From: Spirochaetaceae bacterium
GTDB lineage: Bacteria > Spirochaetota > Spirochaetia > B11-G9
DNA length: 5,293 nucleotides
Assembly: GCA_030643345.1 (NCBI GenBank)
Contig: DAOWMA010000184.1
Span: forward strand, 1 to 5,293
Reading direction: 5' to 3'
Part shown: positions 1-5,293 of the stretch, in pieces
How the letters are laid out: every line of letters begins with the position of its first letter
How positions within the stretch are numbered: the stretch's first letter is position 1
Made by a program: the position numbers and the translations under genes
The notes under the pieces: model-generated
Seen by the model: only the letters and a program-made list of their open reading frames with translations
What the model was told of the DNA's origin: nothing
Database searches by the model: none

Positions 1-9
1 ACTATTCAT
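1..9 (-). CDS. Start of an unidentified gene, cut by the left window edge
   Basis: Only the first three codons (ATG AAT AGT, Met-Asn-Ser) lie inside the window, so nothing can be said about the product. A gene start is called because the ATG at 9-7 is preceded by a full AGGAGG Shine-Dalgarno sequence at 20-15 with 5-base spacing. An extended -10 promoter element also sits about 32 bases further upstream. The gene lies downstream of the MTA/SAH nucleosidase in the same direction, separated by about 100 bases, so it probably has its own transcript even if it also receives read-through. Confidence 0.6.
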
Positions 10-14
10 GGTCT

Positions 15-20
15 CCTCCT
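15..20 (-). promoter_or_regulatory. Ribosome binding site of the gene starting at base 9
   Basis: On the minus strand this reads AGGAGG, followed by AGACC and then ATG. It is a perfect Shine-Dalgarno core at ideal spacing, and it is the main evidence for a gene leaving the window at the left. The nine bases at 19-11 (GGAGGAGAC) are exactly complementary to minus-strand bases 100-92. Confidence 0.7.
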
Positions 21-40
21 GGTTTTATTACTTAATGCTT

Positions 41-49
41 ATTATAGCA
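41..49 (-). promoter_or_regulatory. Extended -10 promoter for the leftmost gene
   Basis: The minus strand reads TGCTATAAT, a perfect TATAAT hexamer (46-41) with the TG dinucleotide one base upstream that defines extended -10 promoters. At the usual 17-base spacing the -35 position (69-64) reads CGCGGA, which is not a match; this is tolerable for an extended -10 element. Transcription would start near base 34, giving a leader of about 25 bases that includes the ribosome binding site. The hexamer match is seen directly; promoter activity is inferred. Confidence 0.55.
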
Positions 50-69
50 TTTGCGGTAACCAATCCGCG

Positions 70-88
70 AAAACGACATTTGTCGGTT
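70..88 (-). terminator. Weak candidate terminator after the nucleosidase gene
   Basis: The minus strand contains CGAC-AAAT-GTCG (85-74) followed by TTTT (73-70). The stem is only four pairs, extendable by two A-T pairs past one mismatch, so it is short for an intrinsic terminator. It lies in the right place, between the end of the nucleosidase gene and the promoter of the next gene. Treat it as a possible weak terminator that may allow read-through. Confidence 0.25.
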
Positions 89-112
89 AAGGGAGGAGAC
101 TTCTCATATTAT

Positions 113-856
113 CTAGACAGAGTTATTACCAAGAATATGCTCCACCAGGCTGCACATCTTCCCGGAGCTTTCACCAAGAAATTTTTTAAACTTTTTAGGA
201 TGTCGTCCGTCTGTCGTATCTGAAATTACTCTTGCAAGAAAAAACGGAATATTGTTTACAAATGCCGCCATTCCTGCACCTGCGCCTTCCATCTCTACGG
301 CATCTCCTTCGAGTTCCTTAATAAGAATCGCTATCTCATTGCGTCCCCGGGAGGTAAGAAACCTGTCTCCTGTGAGGATACGGCCATATATTACTTTCTG
401 ATTAGCCTTCCGGTCTTCCCACTTCCATCCCTCTGACGCTTTCAGTAATTTTTTATCAGACTCAATAAACCTTATGTTTTTATCCGAATGTTTGACAGAT
501 GCCTTCCATGTCGAACCCGCAGGGACCTCGCCGGGTCCAAACCCAAGTGCAACTGCATCAAAATCCCACTGGACACAGTCCCTGGCAATAACGACATCAC
601 CTATTGATAAATTATCTTTGAGAGCACCGGCAATTCCTGTGTAAAAAAGAGCTTCCGGTTGATAGACACCTATTACATGACCTGAAACAAGTGCCGCCTG
701 CACCTTTCCCACTCCGGTATCTGTAATTACTACATCTCTACCTGCAAATTTTACAATTCTGATTTCATGACCATTCCATATTTCGGTCCTGATAATTTTG
801 GATTTTTTTATAAAGCCCCGCAGTTCTTCTTCCAGAGCACTCAATATGGCAATCAT
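113..856 (-). CDS. mtnN: 5'-methylthioadenosine/S-adenosylhomocysteine nucleosidase
   Basis: A cytoplasmic enzyme that hydrolyses MTA and SAH to adenine plus methylthioribose or S-ribosylhomocysteine, clearing by-products of S-adenosylmethionine use. The 247 residues show the nucleosidase pattern of the PNP/UDP phosphorylase superfamily: an N-terminal SALEEEL with Glu11 in the place of the water-activating Glu12 of E. coli, GIAGAL at 74-79, TGDRF with the stacking Phe166, VEMEG with ribose-binding Glu190, and ISDTTDG with proton-donor Asp213. It is about 15 residues longer than the E. coli enzyme because of extra sequence around residues 112-157, before the TGDRF strand. The ATG at 856 is chosen over an in-frame ATG at 877 because the strand begins directly after it and a GGAGG/GAGGGG ribosome binding site lies at 871-860, inside the longer version. 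The start overlaps the HAD stop by four bases (ATGA), implying translational coupling. A futalosine hydrolase is a less likely alternative. Confidence 0.9.
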   Translation of the reverse strand: MIAILSALEEELRGFIKKSKIIRTEIWNGHEIRIVKFAGRDVVITDTGVGKVQAALVSGHVIGVYQPEALFYTGIAGALKDNLSIGDVVIARDCVQWDFDAVALGFGPGEVPAGSTWKASVKHSDKNIRFIESDKKLLKASEGWKWEDRKANQKVIYGRILTGDRFLTSRGRNEIAILIKELEGDAVEMEGAGAGMAAFVNNIPFFLARVISDTTDGRHPKKFKKFLGESSGKMCSLVEHILGNNSV

Positions 857-1713
857 CTGCCCCTCTCCTCCATCCATTCCTCAACTGCTTCAGAAAAACC
901 TTCTTCATCATTTGAGCTGACCGTTCTGAACTCGTACCTAAGATCAGAATGAGCATTGGAAACAACCCTGGATTCTGCCGCCCATCTAAGCATATGAACA
1001 TCATTAAAATCATTACCGATGGATAAAACATCTTCCGGACCGAGATCATAATTTTCAGTAAGTATTTTCAGGGTCTTCCCCTTATCAGTTTCAGAGGGAA
1101 AGATTTCAATCCACGAGGATTTAAAATCAATAGGAGAAGTCGTTCTAATTACCGTATACCCGGAAAGGATTTTTAAAACTTTTTCATAAATTCTGCCGTC
1201 AGGAAGATCAACAATAAGAAATTGAGAACTGCCTTTAACAAGTTTTGAATGGCTTTCCAGTGGTTCAGCATGTTCTTCATAGATCTCAAATCTCTTCTGA
1301 TAGTCAATATTGACATCATTCTTTTTATGAAATAAAAATTTATGATTATCAGGGAGAGGATGATGGACCATGAAGTCACAACCAAGATCAATAAGTTTAC
1401 TACCAATAAACTCAGTATCTGCCTGGGAGAGATTTGTATTATAGATAAGACCCATATTTTCACGACAGTAAATACCGGCACCGGATGCAACAATAAGATA
1501 GTCTATAGGAAGATCTTCCTCCATAACCTTTTGGAGTGAATAGAGAGATCTTCCTGTGGCTATTACACGAAGAATTCCCATTTCCCCAAGCATTATCATC
1601 GTATCCTTTGAACGTTTGGATACAGTGTGATCGCTTTGCAGAAGAGTTCCATCAAAATCTGTTGCAACAATTGCTTTAATTCCCCTTTTCCTGCAATCAC
1701 CTTTTAAAAGCAT
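853..1713 (-). CDS. Cof-type HAD superfamily (IIB) phosphatase
   Basis: A 286-residue cytoplasmic haloacid-dehalogenase-fold phosphatase of the Cof/YbhA/YidA type. All four HAD motifs are present: motif I DFDGT with nucleophile Asp19 and acid/base Asp21, motif II with Thr53 in ATGRS, motif III lysine at about Lys211 (DKGKTL), and motif IV GNDFND with metal ligands Asp235 and Asp238. The middle region, about residues 85-195, is the C2B cap that sets substrate choice. Family members hydrolyse sugar phosphates, FMN, pyridoxal phosphate or thiamine intermediates, and sequence alone does not choose among them. The ATG at 1713 has a GGAG at 1723-1720 with 6-base spacing, buried in the last codons of the kinase gene. 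The two genes are 3 bases apart, so co-expression with a B6 kinase makes pyridoxal phosphate a reasonable candidate substrate. The stop overlaps the start of the nucleosidase gene. The N-terminus has about 10 residues before the first strand, slightly more than is typical. Confidence 0.88.
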   Translation of the reverse strand: MLLKGDCRKRGIKAIVATDFDGTLLQSDHTVSKRSKDTMIMLGEMGILRVIATGRSLYSLQKVMEEDLPIDYLIVASGAGIYCRENMGLIYNTNLSQADTEFIGSKLIDLGCDFMVHHPLPDNHKFLFHKKNDVNIDYQKRFEIYEEHAEPLESHSKLVKGSSQFLIVDLPDGRIYEKVLKILSGYTVIRTTSPIDFKSSWIEIFPSETDKGKTLKILTENYDLGPEDVLSIGNDFNDVHMLRWAAESRVVSNAHSDLRYEFRTVSSNDEEGFSEAVEEWMEERGR

Positions 1714-1716
1714 TAT

Positions 1717-2595
1717 TTACTCCACAATTTCATAGTTGCTTACAGATACCGGAGTCATAAGGCTGTAGAGGACCTTCTCAAACATAACACCCTCCCGTCC
1801 CGGGGTGTTATAACCAAAAGTTGACCGGATGGCAAGTGAGACAAACTGAACAGCTCTGTCGAGTGCAATAGGAAGAGAGTCCCCCTGTAACAGTGCACCT
1901 GTCAGTACACTTGTAAAAATATCTCCTGTGCCTGGATAACCTGCAGGGATATAACTGCAGCTGACCTTCCAGAAAGTATTGAATGATCTGTCATAGGCAA
2001 ATACAAAGGACCTGCTTTTATCATCTACCGGGACACTGGTTACCACCACTCTACCCGGTCCCATGTCAGAGAGTTTTTTCATCCAGCCTTTAAGAACAGA
2101 CACTTCAATATTTTTTCTGTAATCAGTATCAAGCAGAAGGCAGATTTCAGTGAAATTCGGGGTAACAATATCCGCTTTTTTTACAAGATTCCTCATTGCA
2201 GCAACCATATCGCTCCCATAGGGACCATAGGTCTCCCCGTCATCCCCCATTACCGGATCTACTACTGTGAACTGTCCCCTGGGTCCAAAATCATCAATAA
2301 AATCAGATACTATCTCCACCTGCCTGCTTGATCCAAGAAACCCGGTATATACCGCATTAAAATTAAGATCAAGTTTACGCCAGTGATCTGCAATTTTAAT
2401 CATCTCATCCGATAAATCGAGAAAGGAGTAGTCTCCAAAGCCCGATGTATGGGTTGAAAGAAGGGCCGTAGGTAATGGATTAACCTGAACGCCCATTGCT
2501 GATAGAACAGGTAAAACTATTGTAAGGGATGATCTGCCAAAACCGGACAGATCGTGTATTGCAGCCACTCTTGGAACAGGGTTTCCTAAACTCAT
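1717..2595 (-). CDS. pdxY: Pyridoxal/pyridoxamine kinase (PdxY/PdxK-like, ribokinase superfamily)
   Basis: This enzyme phosphorylates unphosphorylated B6 vitamers with ATP to form pyridoxal or pyridoxamine 5'-phosphate (salvage). The 292-residue length matches the family, whose members are around 285-290 residues. Visible motifs are the N-terminal IHDLSGFGRSSLT (13-25), LSTHTSGFG (46-54) lining the substrate site, YTGFLGS (83-89), DPVMGDDG (113-120), TPNFTE (145-150), and the anion-hole motif PGTGD (221-225) with catalytic base Asp225. The start at 2595 is an ATG preceded by GGAGG at 2604-2600 with 4-base spacing. A longer reading from a TTG at 2634 would translate through this ribosome binding site and adds nothing conserved. 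It is the first gene of the minus-strand operon. The IHDLSGFGR form is the one usually annotated as pyridoxamine kinase; hydroxymethylpyrimidine kinase (ThiD) is a related but less likely identity. Confidence 0.87.
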   Translation of the reverse strand: MSLGNPVPRVAAIHDLSGFGRSSLTIVLPVLSAMGVQVNPLPTALLSTHTSGFGDYSFLDLSDEMIKIADHWRKLDLNFNAVYTGFLGSSRQVEIVSDFIDDFGPRGQFTVVDPVMGDDGETYGPYGSDMVAAMRNLVKKADIVTPNFTEICLLLDTDYRKNIEVSVLKGWMKKLSDMGPGRVVVTSVPVDDKSRSFVFAYDRSFNTFWKVSCSYIPAGYPGTGDIFTSVLTGALLQGDSLPIALDRAVQFVSLAIRSTFGYNTPGREGVMFEKVLYSLMTPVSVSNYEIVE

Positions 2596-2698
2596 CTTGC
2601 CTCCATGGGATATAAAATATAGGATAGAATGCAATGAAAAACTAAAAATGATAAATTAATAATAAAGATAACATAATTATTTTATTTAGGGGAGATGA
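2596..2698. promoter_or_regulatory. Divergent intergenic region holding both operon promoters
   Basis: This 103-base stretch, very AT-rich from 2611 to 2688, separates the kinase (leftward) from the phosphohexomutase (rightward) and must carry the start signals for both. Several -10-like hexamers are visible: plus-strand TAGAAT at 2625-2630, TAGGAT at 2620-2625 with TTGCCT 17 bases upstream at 2597-2602, and minus-strand TATATT (2621-2616) and TATCAT. None has a convincing -35 partner, and the AT-richness makes chance matches likely, so no single promoter is assigned. No clear operator palindrome was seen. Confidence 0.4.
2689..2694 (+). promoter_or_regulatory. Ribosome binding site of the phosphohexomutase gene
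   Basis: GGGGAG lies four bases before the ATG at 2699. Another ATG at 2695, in a different frame, directly abuts this element and stops after five codons, so 2699 is the usable start. Confidence 0.6.
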
Positions 2699-4588
2699 AT
2701 GGAACAATTTGATAAAACAACAGGGTTTTTGATAGCAGACCCGGATTCTGAATATTTTACAACTATACCAGATTACAGTTCTGTTTTAGAAGCAGCAAAA
2801 CCTATGATTCTCTCTGCCAGCGGATGGAGAAAGATATTTGCTGTTGATGGAAATGAAGAAAGTACTACAGAGAAAATCTCAACCGAAGATTATATTATTG
2901 CGTCTATTATGGCTTTAAGCTTTACTGAATTTATTATAAAACGAGTAACTGACAGACAACCGCTTATTCTTATTGGAATGGATTCAAGATTCACAGGCCC
3001 GGCTATTGCCGATGCCATGACAAGGATTTTTCTCAGCCAGGGGATAGAAGTAAGATCTCTTTTTATTGTAGCAGCTCCTGAAATTATGGCTTATTCTGCT
3101 GTAGATTCGGATATTGACGGGTTTGCCTATATTTCTGCAAGCCATAACCCTATTGGTCATAATGGGCTTAAATTCGGGTCCCATGGAGGAGTATTTGGAG
3201 GAGATGAATCGAAAGAACTAATCTCCAATTTTAAAGGACTTCTTGCAGATAAAAATATAATAGAAACAGTAAACAACTCCCTGTCTAAAACAAATAAAAA
3301 CAAATATATCAGTATAATTGATTCTATACCAAAATGGAAAGAAAAGGCTTATACAGAATATCTTAATTTTTCAAAATCTGTAATTGCTGGTTCCAGTGAT
3401 ATAAAATCTATAAATGATATGCAGCGAAAACTTAAGACAGCCGCGGAGAAAAGAAAAGTAGGAGTAATTTCTGAATTAAACGGAAGTGCAAGGACATTGT
3501 CCATCGATAAAGAAATTCTGGAAGATTATGGTATTTCAGTAAAAAGCACCAATAACAAACCAAGAGAGATAGTTCATAGAATTGTTCCGGAGGGTTTCAG
3601 TCTTGACACATGCAGACAGGAACTGGAGAATCAATATAAACAAGACAGTAGATATATTCTTGGATATGTTCCTGATAATGATGGAGACAGAGGGAATCTT
3701 GTCTACATGAATGAAAAAACAGAAAAGGCGGAAATTCTGCAAGCCCAGGAGGTTTTTGCTCTGGCAGTTTTATCAGAATTGGCCTTTATGTACTTAAATA
3801 AAAATGCAAACAGTAAACCACTGGCAATAGCTGTAAACGGACCTACATCCATGAGAATAGACACAATTGCCGAAACCTTTGGTGTTAAAGTTTTTAGAGC
3901 AGAGGTTGGTGAAGCAAATGTAGTAAACCTTGCAAAAGAATTAAGAAAAAAAGGATACCTTGTGCGTATTCTGGGAGAAGGATCCAATGGAGGAAATATT
4001 ACATACCCTGCAGCAGTAAGGGACCCAATAAATACTGTTTTTTCTGTTATTAAACTTTTACTTTTTGAAGATCTGTTTAATTTATGGAGTGAACTGAGAG
4101 GAAAGAATAATGAGAAGACAGCTGAATATAAAGGTAAATATGGTATTAGTGATATTCTCTCTACTCTGCCGTCTTTTACAACAACAAACGCCTACAATGA
4201 TAATGCAATAATGAAAATTACAACAACTGATCATAGATTACTAAAACAAAGATACGAGGAAATCTTTCTTTTGGATTGGGAGAAAAATAAAGATTTCCTT
4301 AAAAGTGAGTTTAATATATATACCTGGAGAGAAGTAAATTACGAAGTGCAGGAAGAGAAATCAGGATTTGGTCAGAATTTCAGATCTGATTTAGAGAAAG
4401 GCGGTCTTAAAATTATTTTTTCAGATAAAAAACGTCTGGATACAGATTTCATCTGGATGAGAGGGTCCGGGACAGAACCTGTTTTCAGGATTATGGCTGA
4501 TTGTATGGGGGAAAATACAAAAAGAGAGGAACGTCTTCTCCAATGGCATAGATCTATGATAGAAAGAGCAGATAAATATGCAACCTAA
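2699..4588 (+). CDS. Alpha-D-phosphohexomutase family protein (phosphoglucomutase/phosphomannomutase, possible phosphopentomutase)
   Basis: A 629-residue cytoplasmic enzyme that moves a phosphate between the 1 and 6 (or 1 and 5) positions of a sugar through a phosphoserine. All four family signatures are present in order: SGWR near the N-terminus (41-44), the catalytic loop SASHNP (146-151) with phosphoserine Ser148, the metal loop DNDGDR (326-331) with Mg ligands Asp326, Asp328 and Asp330, the sugar loop GEGSNGG (426-432), and the phosphate-binding loop RGSGTEP (588-594). The protein is longer than the roughly 450-residue bacterial PMM/PGM and nearer in size to the PGM2-like and long bacterial forms. 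The sugar loop departs from the common GE-x-SGH or GEESFG forms. Residues about 180-255 form a lysine- and asparagine-rich stretch after the catalytic loop. It is followed 13 bases later by deoD, a setting that favours a role with pentose 1-phosphates, but substrate cannot be read from the sequence. Base composition is visibly more AT-rich than that of the minus-strand operon. Confidence 0.88.
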   Translation: MEQFDKTTGFLIADPDSEYFTTIPDYSSVLEAAKPMILSASGWRKIFAVDGNEESTTEKISTEDYIIASIMALSFTEFIIKRVTDRQPLILIGMDSRFTGPAIADAMTRIFLSQGIEVRSLFIVAAPEIMAYSAVDSDIDGFAYISASHNPIGHNGLKFGSHGGVFGGDESKELISNFKGLLADKNIIETVNNSLSKTNKNKYISIIDSIPKWKEKAYTEYLNFSKSVIAGSSDIKSINDMQRKLKTAAEKRKVGVISELNGSARTLSIDKEILEDYGISVKSTNNKPREIVHRIVPEGFSLDTCRQELENQYKQDSRYILGYVPDNDGDRGNLVYMNEKTEKAEILQAQEVFALAVLSELAFMYLNKNANSKPLAIAVNGPTSMRIDTIAETFGVKVFRAEVGEANVVNLAKELRKKGYLVRILGEGSNGGNITYPAAVRDPINTVFSVIKLLLFEDLFNLWSELRGKNNEKTAEYKGKYGISDILSTLPSFTTTNAYNDNAIMKITTTDHRLLKQRYEEIFLLDWEKNKDFLKSEFNIYTWREVNYEVQEEKSGFGQNFRSDLEKGGLKIIFSDKKRLDTDFIWMRGSGTEPVFRIMADCMGENTKREERLLQWHRSMIERADKYAT

Positions 4589-4595
4589 GGGGGAG
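4589..4595 (+). promoter_or_regulatory. Ribosome binding site fixing the TTG start of deoD
   Basis: GGGGGAG follows directly on the stop codon of the mutase gene and lies six bases before the TTG at 4602. No ATG, GTG or other start is better placed, and the protein read from this TTG matches the conserved N-terminus of the family (SIHIGAEKG), so this element decides the start. Confidence 0.65.
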
Positions 4596-4601
4596 AAAAA
4601 A

Positions 4602-5293
4602 TTGAGTATACATATAGGTGCAGAAAAAGGGGAAATAGCAGAGTCCGTACTTCTGCCTGGAGATCCCCTGAGGGCAAAGTTTATTGCCGATAACTTTCTT
4701 GATAATCCGGTACAGTACAATAAAGTAAGAGGTATGTACGGCTACACAGGAGAATACAAAGGTAAGCGGGTATCCGTTCAGGGTTCCGGTATGGGTATTC
4801 CGTCAATATCAATCTACGCTACAGAATTAATTCAAATCTATGGCGCAAAAAAATTAATACGAGTAGGATCTGCAGGTTCTATGAAAGACAGTGTTAAACT
4901 CCGTGATATTGTAATTGCAATGTCTGCATCTACAGATGCTGCCTTTAATAAAATTCGATTTAGCGGTATGGATTATGCTGCAACAGCAGATTTTTCATTA
5001 CTGGAGAAATCTGTTACTGCCGCAAGAAAGCTGAATTGCCGGTTTCATGTAGGAAATATTCTTTCTTCAGATACTTTTTACCCAGACGACCCTGATTCAT
5101 GGAAGCTATGGGCAGATTTTGGTTTAATTGCTGTCGAAATGGAAGCTGCAGCTCTCTACACCATTGCTGCAAAATTTGGGATTCAGGCGCTGACACTACT
5201 GACAATAAGCGACAGTATGTTGGACGGGAGCCAGATAAGTTCAGAGGACAGGGAAAATTCTTTTACTGATATGATGGAAATTGCACTAAATAC
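4602..5293 (+). CDS. deoD: Purine nucleoside phosphorylase, DeoD type (3' end beyond the window)
   Basis: This enzyme cleaves purine ribo- and deoxyribonucleosides with phosphate to give the free base and (deoxy)ribose 1-phosphate. The 230 visible residues of an expected 235-240 align without gaps to the hexameric E. coli enzyme, as remembered, between the active-site positions. Numbered from the TTG-coded Met, these fall exactly at the PDB numbers of E. coli: His4 (given to the neighbouring subunit), Gly20 and Arg24 (PGDPLRAK), Arg43, Arg87 and Ser90 for phosphate, Glu179-Met180-Glu181 for ribose, and Asp204 and Arg217 for catalysis at the base. All are intact, so this should be an active 6-oxo- and 6-aminopurine phosphorylase. 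The gene has a TTG start with a strong ribosome binding site and is only 13 bases after the mutase gene, so the two very likely share a transcript. The reading frame is open to the window edge; only the last few residues are missing. Confidence 0.95.
   Translation, partial: MSIHIGAEKGEIAESVLLPGDPLRAKFIADNFLDNPVQYNKVRGMYGYTGEYKGKRVSVQGSGMGIPSISIYATELIQIYGAKKLIRVGSAGSMKDSVKLRDIVIAMSASTDAAFNKIRFSGMDYAATADFSLLEKSVTAARKLNCRFHVGNILSSDTFYPDDPDSWKLWADFGLIAVEMEAAALYTIAAKFGIQALTLLTISDSMLDGSQISSEDRENSFTDMMEIALN

Noticed and set aside
8..223. Open frame of 71 codons on the plus strand at the left edge
   Set aside because: Its start is the reverse complement of the ribosome binding site and ATG of the minus-strand gene, it overlaps the conserved C-terminus of the nucleosidase, and it has no ribosome binding site or recognisable motif.
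857..877. Seven-codon N-terminal extension of the nucleosidase from the ATG at 877
   Set aside because: The extension is encoded by the GGAGGAGAGGGG ribosome binding region, and the conserved protein begins at the ATG at 856, which overlaps the upstream stop.
2596..2634. Thirteen-codon N-terminal extension of the B6 kinase from a TTG at 2634
   Set aside because: It would translate through the GGAGG ribosome binding site of the ATG at 2595 and lies outside the conserved family N-terminus.
2695..2712. Five-codon open frame (MNGTI) overlapping the mutase start, considered as a leader peptide
   Set aside because: Its ATG directly abuts the ribosome binding site with no spacing, so initiation there is unlikely, and its length and position are what chance would give.
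3703..3987. Minus-strand open frame of 94 codons inside the mutase gene
   Set aside because: It is antisense to a region encoding the conserved core of the mutase and has no ribosome binding site or motif, so it is a shadow frame. The other antisense frames in the window were dismissed for the same reason.
1..5293. Search for mobile elements, CRISPR, tRNA or other RNA genes, and novel defence-type systems
   Set aside because: No repeat array, transposase or integrase motif, terminal inverted repeats or tRNA-like fold was seen. The coding space is filled by recognisable metabolic enzymes.

Overview
The window looks like bacterial chromosome carrying two divergent, tightly packed gene clusters for nucleoside and cofactor salvage. 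Base composition is moderately AT-rich, and nearly every gene has a strong GGAGG-type ribosome binding site. The gene content and the long form of phosphohexomutase would fit a spirochaete or a low-GC anaerobe. No taxonomic marker is present, so this placement is a weak inference.

Minus strand, read right to left from about 2595 to the left edge: a pyridoxal/pyridoxamine kinase of the PdxY/PdxK type (2595-1717), a Cof-type HAD phosphatase (1713-853), and an MTA/SAH nucleosidase (856-113). The kinase stop and HAD start are 3 bases apart, and the HAD stop overlaps the nucleosidase start in an ATGA, so these three are very likely one translationally coupled operon. After a roughly 100-base gap with an extended -10 promoter and a strong ribosome binding site, a further minus-strand gene starts at base 9 and leaves the window after three codons.

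Plus strand: after a 103-base AT-rich divergent intergenic region comes a 629-residue alpha-D-phosphohexomutase family protein (2699-4588). Thirteen bases later is deoD, hexameric-type purine nucleoside phosphorylase, with a TTG start at 4602. It runs off the right edge with nearly all of its length (230 residues) visible.

Together the genes suggest salvage. DeoD releases purine bases and (deoxy)ribose 1-phosphate. The adjacent mutase could convert that pentose 1-phosphate to the 5-phosphate, or may simply be a hexose mutase. The MTA/SAH nucleosidase removes by-products of S-adenosylmethionine and releases adenine. The kinase recycles B6 vitamers, and the HAD enzyme may be the opposing phosphatase. 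The functions come from recognisable motifs. The pathway links beyond that are inference from gene order. Nothing here resembles a mobile element, CRISPR array, RNA gene or defence system. The least ordinary items are the possible phosphopentomutase role with its unusual sugar loop, and a 9-base anti-Shine-Dalgarno complement in the leader at the left edge.
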